Shown one piece after another: positions 35,139-41,900 of a stretch of 64,000 nucleotides of DNA. The DNA lies in assembly GCF_014650915.1 (NCBI RefSeq), contig NZ_BMVW01000004.1, positions 403,660 through 467,659 of the forward strand. Direction: 5' to 3'. How positions within the stretch are numbered: position 1 is the stretch's first letter; every line of letters starts with the position of its first letter. A model generated the notes under the pieces. That model did no database searches. It was given only the letters and a program-made list of their open reading frames with translations, and was not told the origin of the DNA. Position numbers and translations under genes: made by a program. Source of the stretch: Streptomyces poonensis. GTDB taxonomy: Bacteria > Actinomycetota > Actinomycetes > Streptomycetales > Streptomycetaceae.

Positions 35139-35153
35139 GATCGTTGAACAATC
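35139..35153. promoter_or_regulatory. Putative GntR/FCD operator
   Basis: GATCGTTGAACAATC is a near-palindrome (arms GAT-GTT and AAC-ATC, one mismatch pair, odd centre) in the 176-base divergent spacer between the MFS gene and the GntR gene. GntR/FCD regulators typically bind sequences of this TTGTTnAACAA kind, so autoregulation and control of the 5-oxoproline operon are likely. Confidence 0.55.
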
Positions 35154-35167
35154 CCTCAATACCCATG

Positions 35168-35197
35168 TTGTTTCGTTCTTGTCCCTACGCTTAGATT
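35168..35197 (+). promoter_or_regulatory. Promoter of the GntR gene, leaderless transcript predicted
   Basis: -35 TTGTTT (35168-35173) and -10 TAGATT (35192-35197) are separated by 18 bp. The predicted start falls at or within a base or two of the ATG at 35204, consistent with the absence of a Shine-Dalgarno. Confidence 0.6.
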
Positions 35198-35203
35198 CCC
35201 GGC

Positions 35204-35920
35204 ATGGCAGAACTGACGGGACTGGCCGACGACCGGGCACTGCTGGGCCGCACCAGCACGGCGGAGCGGGTCTCGGACATCCTCAGAAGCCGGATCGCCG
35301 AGGGCTTCTTCCCGCCCGGCACCCGGTTGTCCGAGGACAGCATCGGCGGGGCGCTCGGCGTCTCCCGCAACACGCTGCGCGAGGCGTTCCGCCTGCTCAC
35401 CCATGAACGGCTGCTCGTGCACGAGCTCAACCGCGGCGTTTTCGTACGGGTGCTGACCGTGGAGGACGTCGAGGACATCTACCGCACCCGCAGCCTCGTC
35501 GAGTGCGCGGTGGTCCGCGGCCTCGGCGAGCCCCCGTACGCGGTGGAGGCTCTCGCGAAGGCCGTTGCGGACGGGCAGCGGTCGGCCCGCGAGAGCGACT
35601 GGAAGGGTGTGTCCACGGCCAACATCCACTTCCACCGGGAGCTGGTCGCCCTCGCCGGCAGCGAGCGCACCGACGAGCTGATGCGCAGCGTCTTCGCCGA
35701 ACTGCGGCTCGCCTTCCACGTGGTGGACGACCCGCGCCGCCTCCACGAGCCGTACCTCGCCCGCAACCGGCAGATCCTCCAGACCCTCCAGTCGGGCGAC
35801 CGCGACGGCGCGGAGCGGCTCCTCGCCGGCTACCTCGACGACTCGCTGAGGGGGCTGGTCGAGGTGTACGGGCGACGGGTGGCCGACGCCGGGCAGGGCA
35901 TCGGCTTCGGGATCGGCTGA
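35204..35920 (+). CDS. GntR family regulator, FCD subfamily
   Basis: 238 aa. The N-terminal winged helix is clear: RVSDILRSRIAEGFFPPGTR, LSEDSIGGALGVSRNTLREA, FRLLTHERLLVHELNRGVFV. An FCD ligand domain follows with metal/ligand residues in YRTRSLVECAVVRGLGEPPY, NIHFHRELVALAGSERTDEL and HEPYLARNRQILQTL. Its divergent position to the MFS-ycsI-pxpABC operon implies it is the local repressor, sensing 5-oxoproline, glutamate or another carboxylate. B. subtilis uses an IclR-type protein (KipR) for the equivalent cluster. Confidence 0.9.
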   Translation: MAELTGLADDRALLGRTSTAERVSDILRSRIAEGFFPPGTRLSEDSIGGALGVSRNTLREAFRLLTHERLLVHELNRGVFVRVLTVEDVEDIYRTRSLVECAVVRGLGEPPYAVEALAKAVADGQRSARESDWKGVSTANIHFHRELVALAGSERTDELMRSVFAELRLAFHVVDDPRRLHEPYLARNRQILQTLQSGDRDGAERLLAGYLDDSLRGLVEVYGRRVADAGQGIGFGIG

Positions 35921-35960
35921 CGACCGGGCGCGCCGCCGGGCGGAGTCCGGGGCTCCAGGC

Positions 35961-36200
35961 AGGCGGCTTCGCGTGGGCGTGGGGCTGGCTGTGCCTGAGG
36001 GTTTCGCGTGGGCGTGGGGCCGTGCCTGAGGGTTTCGGGAGGGTGTGGGGCCGTGCCTGAGGGTTTCGGGAGGGTGTGGGGCCGTGCCTGAGGGTTTCGG
36101 GAGGGTGTGGGGCCGTGCCTGAGGGTTTCGGGAGGGTGTGGGGCCGTGCCTGAGGGTTTCGCGTGGGTGTGGGGCCGTGCCTGGGGGTGTCGGGAGAGGT
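35961..36200. repeat. 31-bp tandem repeat (minisatellite), about seven copies
   Basis: A unit containing GTGCCTGAGGGTTTCGGGAG recurs with an exact 31-bp period; the CCTGAGG landmark begins at 35994, 36025, 36056, 36087, 36118 and 36149, with a diverged copy (CCTGGGG) at 36180. Four central units are virtually identical, while the outer ones carry CGCGTGGG in place of GGGAGGG. There are no spacers. It fills most of the 474-base gap between the GntR gene and the SMC-like operon (35921-36394), which has no gene. Confidence 0.95.
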
Positions 36201-36355
36201 GCGCGGCCGCGCACCTCTCCCTCGCGGCTTCGCGGTTCGCGGCGTGGGCGCGGCCGGTGTCGGAACGGTGGGCCCGCACCCGGCCCGGAATCCGCGGTCC
36301 TCCCCGCTGCGATCCCCGCCCCCGCCTCCCGCTCCCGCGCGGAGCGCCCCCGCCG

Positions 36356-36394
36356 TTTGGGTCGTTGTCAGAGCGAGGACCTAATCTGTGCACC
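36356..36394 (+). promoter_or_regulatory. Putative promoter of the SMC-like operon
   Basis: TAATCT (36382-36387) is a good -10 seven bases before the GTG at 36395. The -35 is weak (TTGGGT at 36357-36362, 19-bp spacer). A leaderless transcript beginning at or near the GTG is expected, since no Shine-Dalgarno is present. Confidence 0.45.
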
Positions 36395-37912
36395 GTGACT
36401 TCGCCTGCATCGACGGACAGCGTTCCGCCCCAGCTCAGCGCGGGGCCGCGGCCCGCGCCGGGCCCGGCCGCCGACGAGGGGCTGGCGCGGCGGCTGCGCG
36501 CGCTCGCCTGCACCGCGCCGCTGCACGACCTCGACGCGCGCAAGGCCAACCTCGCGGGTGAGTACTCGGTGTACGGCATGGCGGAGATCGCCCTCGCGGC
36601 CATCGATCTCGTCACGCTCAACATGGACTTCGACACGGGCGCCGACCACGAGCAGATCGTCGCCCGGCTCGTCCCGCGCATCGCCGCGCAGGCCCCCCAG
36701 CGCCCCGCCGCCGAGCACGAGCGCGTCGCCCGCTGGGTACTGGAGAACCTGATCAACGTCGGCAGCGTGGACCGCGGCTTCCGGGCCGTGTACGGCACGT
36801 TCGCCCCCGACGGCACCTATGTCCGGCGCGACTACGACTTCAAGCTGATCGAGGAGGTCCCCGGGTACGGGGGCGGCGTCTACCTGCGCACCACCGACGA
36901 GGCCGTCAACGTCCTGGTGGGCGCCCTCGACACCGATGTCACCAGCGCCCAGATCGCCGCCGAGGTCAAGCTGGAGGTGCTGATCAGCCGCGGCCGGCTC
37001 GCCGACGCCCAGCTCGCCGCCGAACAGGCCCGCTACCGCACCGTGCAGTACTCGGAGACGCTCAGGAAGGCCCTGGACGCCACCCGCCGCAACGTCCGCG
37101 CGGTGGACTGGCTGCACGCGGTGCCGGACATGATCGCCGAGGCCCTCGACCACGTGGCCGACCGCTACCGCCACGAGAACGCGATCCTCACCAACATCCG
37201 CAAGGCCCGCGACGAGTCCGAGGAACCCGAGCACAAGCGGCGCGCCGCCGAGCTGGTCGACATCGTCAAGGACTGCATCCGCCGGCACACCCAGCTCCAG
37301 TCCCGCCTGCTGGAGGCCGGCCCCCTCTTCCGTGCCGAGCAGGACCGCCAGGCCTTCGCCACGCCTGCCGCGGAATCGGGGATAGACCTGTACGGGCATC
37401 TGGTCGCGCCCGTGCTCCCGATGCCCCTGGAGCAGGCGGTCCGTGTGACGGACGCGTTCTTCGCGCGCGGGACGGGATTCCGTACACGGGCCTCCGTGCG
37501 TGTCGGGGACCTCGTCGACCTGCTGCTGACGCCGCCCGTGGAGCGCGAGCACCTCGGCGCCGAGATGCCCGAGCCGGATCTGATCGCCACCCCGGACGAC
37601 AGCCGGTTCAGCGAGGAGCAGCTGGCCGCCGCCACGGAGCTGCTCGACCTGCCCGCGGACGCGCCCCGCCGGCTGTCCGGCCTGCTCGCCGAGGCCCGCC
37701 GCCAGGACCCCGAACTGCCGTATCTGGTCGCCCTGCTGGCCGTGCACGCGGCCAGCCCGCCGGTCGGCACCGCCTACCGTCAGGGCGAGGAGAAGCTGCT
37801 GTTCGCGGTGGACGACGGGACCGAGCTGGACGACGCGGAGTTCGGGGGCGCGGATCTGATCGTGGGGACGGCGCTCCTGGACGCGGTGGGAATGGCGGCG
37901 GACAGATCATGA
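36395..37912 (+). CDS. Kleisin-like first gene of an SMC/Muk-like operon
   Basis: 505 aa from GTG at 36395 (in frame, with a -10 box just upstream). I recognise no named domain with certainty. The N-terminal third looks like a winged helix region (RLRALACTAPLHDLDARKAN, GMAEIALAAIDLVTLNMDFD, RVARWVLENLINVGS). The middle (about 190-320) is long, charged alpha helix with coiled-coil character (ARYRTVQYSETLRKALDATR, AILTNIRKARDESEEPEHKR). The C-terminal region (LVDLLLTPPVEREHLGAEMP, SRFSEEQLAAATELLDLPAD) could be a second winged helix. Helical middle between two small domains, first in an operon with a KITE-size protein and an SMC-like ATPase, is the layout of MukF/MksF/JetA kleisins. That assignment is inference. 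Confidence 0.7.
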   Translation: MTSPASTDSVPPQLSAGPRPAPGPAADEGLARRLRALACTAPLHDLDARKANLAGEYSVYGMAEIALAAIDLVTLNMDFDTGADHEQIVARLVPRIAAQAPQRPAAEHERVARWVLENLINVGSVDRGFRAVYGTFAPDGTYVRRDYDFKLIEEVPGYGGGVYLRTTDEAVNVLVGALDTDVTSAQIAAEVKLEVLISRGRLADAQLAAEQARYRTVQYSETLRKALDATRRNVRAVDWLHAVPDMIAEALDHVADRYRHENAILTNIRKARDESEEPEHKRRAAELVDIVKDCIRRHTQLQSRLLEAGPLFRAEQDRQAFATPAAESGIDLYGHLVAPVLPMPLEQAVRVTDAFFARGTGFRTRASVRVGDLVDLLLTPPVEREHLGAEMPEPDLIATPDDSRFSEEQLAAATELLDLPADAPRRLSGLLAEARRQDPELPYLVALLAVHAASPPVGTAYRQGEEKLLFAVDDGTELDDAEFGGADLIVGTALLDAVGMAADRS

Positions 37913-38004
37913 CCGCTTCGCCGCCGAGCTGCGCAACGGCAGCTCACGCGCCACTGAGCGCAACGCAACGACCCGTACCACCGAACGAGGAGCCCCAGCC
38001 GTGA
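37909..38004 (+). CDS. Candidate 31-codon coupling ORF between SMC-operon genes 1 and 2
   Basis: ATG at 37909 overlaps the stop of gene 1 (ATGA), and its TGA at 38002-38004 overlaps the GTG of gene 2 (GTGA). The predicted peptide is Pro/Ala/Thr-rich (TASPPSCATAAHAPLSATQR) with no recognisable feature. It could serve only to carry terminating ribosomes across the 88-base gap. Gene 2 also has its own GAGGAG ribosome site, so the ORF may be fortuitous. Confidence 0.35.
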   Translation: MTASPPSCATAAHAPLSATQRPVPPNEEPQP

Positions 38005-38879
38005 CCGAGCACGTCGAGTGGAGTGAGCCGGAGGCCGTCGCCGCTCCGGCGTCCGCCGCCGTCACCCCCGCCGACGCCGCCGACGCGGCGCGGCTCGTCG
38101 CCTTCGGCCTCCAGCCCAAGCTGCAGCCCGCCCGCGACCAGGAGTACGGGGAGCTGCTGCGGCGCTACCGGGAGGACCCGCCGTTCGCGCGGCTCGCCGA
38201 CGCCGTGGCCACCGGGCTGGGGCTGGTGGTCCTGGAGGTGTCCCCGCGCGCGGGGATGGCCGTGACGGCCGCCGAGGACTCCGTGTTCGCCGTACGCATG
38301 AGCGACTACGCGCGTCGTACGTCGTCCGACGCGGGCGACCGGTTCCTGCACGGACTGGCCCATCTCGCCGTCGCCGCCCTGGCGTTCCCCCGCCCCGAGG
38401 ACCTCGCGGACGACGGGTACATCGGGCGCGTGTCCGTCAACGGCGTCGACTCCTTCGTACGGCAGGCCTGCCGTCGGCTGGAGGAGCGGGCCGAGGAACA
38501 GGGCGAGAACACCGACCCGGCGACCGACGCCCCCGGACTGGAGGCGGCCTGGCGCATCTGGGCCAGACGCAGCGCCACCGGGGCCACCAAGGACGCGCGC
38601 AGACTGGCCGGTTCGACCACCGGCATCGTCGGCAAGGCCGTCGCGTTCCTCACCGACTCCGGGTTCCTGCAGCGCACCGGCGACGACAACGGCGGCACCT
38701 ACCGCACGACCGCCCGCTACCAGCTCCAGGTGCGCGACATGGCGGGCAGCGCCGCCCTGGCCGAACTGCTGGAGCTGGGCGTCGTCCCGGTGACCGACGG
38801 CACCGCCACGCTGCTGCCCGCCGAGGACACCGACGACCTGGAGCTGGTGGCCGACGCCGGGCTGCCGTTCCACTCCTGA
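38001..38879 (+). CDS. KITE-like second gene of the SMC/Muk-like operon
   Basis: 292 aa from GTG at 38001 (GAGGAG upstream). The protein is acidic with an Ala-rich start; RLVAFGLQPKLQPARDQEYG and ELLRRYREDPPFARLADAVA are helical, then GLGLVVLEVSPRAGMAVTAA and VFAVRMSDY give a beta hairpin typical of a winged helix. LHGLAHLAVAALAFPRPEDL and IVGKAVAFLTDSGFLQRTGD look like a second winged helix, with a C-terminal YRTTARYQLQVRDMAG strand. Tandem winged helices between a kleisin-like and an SMC-like gene match the KITE subunits MukE/MksE/JetB. I could not assign a Pfam family. Confidence 0.7.
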   Translation: MTEHVEWSEPEAVAAPASAAVTPADAADAARLVAFGLQPKLQPARDQEYGELLRRYREDPPFARLADAVATGLGLVVLEVSPRAGMAVTAAEDSVFAVRMSDYARRTSSDAGDRFLHGLAHLAVAALAFPRPEDLADDGYIGRVSVNGVDSFVRQACRRLEERAEEQGENTDPATDAPGLEAAWRIWARRSATGATKDARRLAGSTTGIVGKAVAFLTDSGFLQRTGDDNGGTYRTTARYQLQVRDMAGSAALAELLELGVVPVTDGTATLLPAEDTDDLELVADAGLPFHS

Positions 38880-38938
38880 CCAGGCTCCCGGCCTGATCCG
38901 CCTCCGAACCACCCTCACGACCGCGAAAGTCCGCCGCC

Positions 38939-41900
38939 ATGTACGAGCTGTCCCGGGTCCGCCTCTACTCCATCGGGCCGGCCGGTGCGCGCTACGCCGA
39001 CACCGTGCTGGACCTGCGGGGTGTGGGCGAGCCCGTGCCCGACCCCGCGCCGCAGCAGGCGGAGTTCTTCGAGGAGGAGCCCGTCGGCCCGCCGCGCCGC
39101 CCGGCCCCCGCGGGCGTGCTCTTCCTGGAGAACGGCGGCGGCAAGTCCGTCCTGCTGAAGCTGATCTTCTCGGTGATGCTGCCCGGCCACCGCAACACCC
39201 TCGGCGGCGCCAGCTCCGGCGTGCTGCGCAAGTTCCTGCTCGCGGACGACTGCGGGCACGTGGCCCTGGAGTGGCAGCACACGCTGACCGGCGAGTGCGT
39301 CGTGGTCGGCAAGGTCAGCGAGTGGCGCGGGCGGCAGGTCTCCAACGACCCGCGGAAGTTCGCCGAGGCCTGGTACTCCTTCCGGCCCGGCCCCGGACTC
39401 AGCCTGGACAACCTCCCGGTCGCCGAGTCCACCGCCGTACGGCCGCCCGTCGAGGGCGTCTCCGGGGCGCGTGGACGGCGCCGCACGATGAAGGGCTTCC
39501 GGGACGCGCTCATGGAGGCGGGCAAGACCTACCCGCACCTGGAGGTGCACTGGGAGGAGATCCACGACCGCTGGAACGAGCACCTCACCGACCTCGGCCT
39601 CGACCCCGAACTCTTCCGCTACCAGCGGGAGATGAACGCCGACGAGGGCGAGGCCGCCGGCCTGTTCGCGGTCAAGAAGGACTCCGACTTCACCGATCTG
39701 CTGCTGCGCGCCGTCACCGACACCCGTGACACCGACGGACTCGCCGACCTGGTCGGCGGCTTCGGCAACAAGCTGGGACGGCGCGCCGAGCTGATCGCCG
39801 AGCGGGACTTCACGGCCGGTTCCGTGGACCTGCTCGGCCGGATCGTCGACGCCGCCGAGGCACGGCAGCGGGCCCGGGACATCCACGCCGCCGCCGAGCG
39901 CCGCACCCGCACGCTGGCCCGCAGGCTGTCCGCCCGGGCCGGACAGGAGCGGGAGCGGGGCGCCGACCTCGCGCAGCGCGTCACCGCCGCCGCGCACGCC
40001 GTCACGGAGGCCGAGAGCGTCCGCGAGCGCAGCGCGCTCATCGCGGCCGAACTCGCCTACCGGCACGCCTCCCTGGCGCTCGCCGCCGCCGAGAAGTCCG
40101 CCGCCGCGCAGAAGCGCGAGCTCGCCGACGCACGCACCCTGCACTCCGCCTGGCAGGCCGCCGAGGCCGTACTGCGCCACCGCGCCGCCGCCGACCGCGT
40201 CGCGCGCGTGGCCGCCGCGATCCAGGAGGCCGAGCGGGACGCCGCCCCCGCGCTCGCCGCCCGCGCCAAGGCCGCCGTCGACCTCGTACGCGCCCTGCAG
40301 AGCGCCGCCGAGAGCGCCGAGTCCCTCGCCAACGAGGGGGACGAGCGGTCCGCCGCGCTCCAGGAGGCCGGCGAGACCGCGTACCGGGACTCCACGACCG
40401 CCGCCACCGAGGCCCAGCGTGCCCGCAGCGAGGCCGGGCACCTGCGGCAGCGGCTCGCCGAGGCCGAGCAGGAGACCGCCGAGGCCGTACGGGCGGGCTG
40501 GCTCGACGACAGCGCGCCGGACGCCGACCCGGCGCGGGCCGCGCTCGCCGCCAGTGACGCGGAGAAGACGGCCGTCGCCGCCTGGGACACCGCGCGCGAG
40601 GCGTCCCGCCGCGCCTCCGAGCACGCCCGGGAAGCCGCCTCCGCCGAGTCGCGCGCCGAGCTGACCGCGGCCCGCGCGGCGGACGCGGCCACGGCGGCCG
40701 AGCGCGCGTACGAGGCGGAGCGCCGTACGGCCGAGGCGCTGGCCGCGGAGGAGCGGCTCGCGGAGCTGCTGAGCCTGCCGGGCGCCTCAGGCGGGGTGCC
40801 GGCGCCGCGGCGCGGCGACGCCGACGGTGAGCGCGAGGGCGGCACCGACGGCGCGAGCGGGGCGCAGGACGGCGCGGCCGGGACGTCCGCTCGCGGCGCG
40901 GCCGTCCGCGACCTCGCCGACGGCCCCCTCACCCCCGAGGAACTGGACCGCTGCGCCGACGAACTGCGCGAGCTGCTGGACGAGAACGTCGCCGCCGCCG
41001 AACGGCACCTCTTCGAGCTGCGCACCGCAGCCGCCGACGACGCCCGGATCCTCGGCGCCCTCGGCGACGGCGGACTGCTCCCGCCGGGTCCGGACGTGCT
41101 CGCCACCGTGGAGTTCCTCGGCGAGCACGGCATCCCGGCCCTCCCCGGCTGGCGCTACCTCGCCCAGGCGGTCGACCCGGCCGACCACGCGCGCGTGCTC
41201 GCCGCCCGGCCCGAGCTGGTCGACGGCGTGATCATCACCGACCCGGACAGCCACGTCCGGGCCCGTGAGGCGCTCTCCGGCGCCGCGCTGCTGCCCCGCT
41301 CCACGGTGGCCGTGGGCACCGCCGCCGCGCTGCTCGCGCCCACCCCCGCCCTGGACGGGAGCGACACCGGCGTCTTCCTCGTCCCGCCGAACCCGGCCAT
41401 GCACGACGAGCACGCCGCCGACGAGGAGCGGCAGGCGCTGCGCGCGCGGGCGACCGAGCGCGACGAGGAGATCCGTACGCTCGCCGCGCGCCTCGGCAAG
41501 GACCGGGAGCTCGCGGCACGGCTCACCTCCTGGCGCACCGGCTGCCCGGCGGGACGCCTCACCGAACTCGCCGCCGCCGCCCACGAGGCACGTGCGTTCG
41601 CCGAGGAGACCGAGGCCGAACTCGCGGAGGCGCGCACCGTGCGCGCCGAGGCCGAGGAGGCCGCCGCCGAGGCCGCCCAAGTGCGCGACGAACGCCAGGA
41701 GGCCGCACAGCGGGCCCGGCGTGCCGCCGACGCCCTCGCCGGACTCGCCTCCCGGCTGCGGGAACGCGCCACCTGGCAGGTCAGGCTGCGCGAGCTCGCG
41801 GACGAGGCCGCCGAGTCGGAGGCCCGCGCCCAGACCTGCCTGGAACGGGCCCGCGCCGCCGACGAGGACCGCCGCGCCGCCCAGCGCGCCGCCGACGACG

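Noticed and set aside
35961..36200. Possible CRISPR array
   Set aside because: The 31-bp units are directly adjacent with no spacers, and no cas genes are present.
36107..36394. N-terminal extension of the kleisin-like gene into the repeat region
   Set aside because: The extra about 95 codons translate the 31-bp repeats in shifting frames and lie upstream of the predicted -10 element; GTG at 36395 is the better start.
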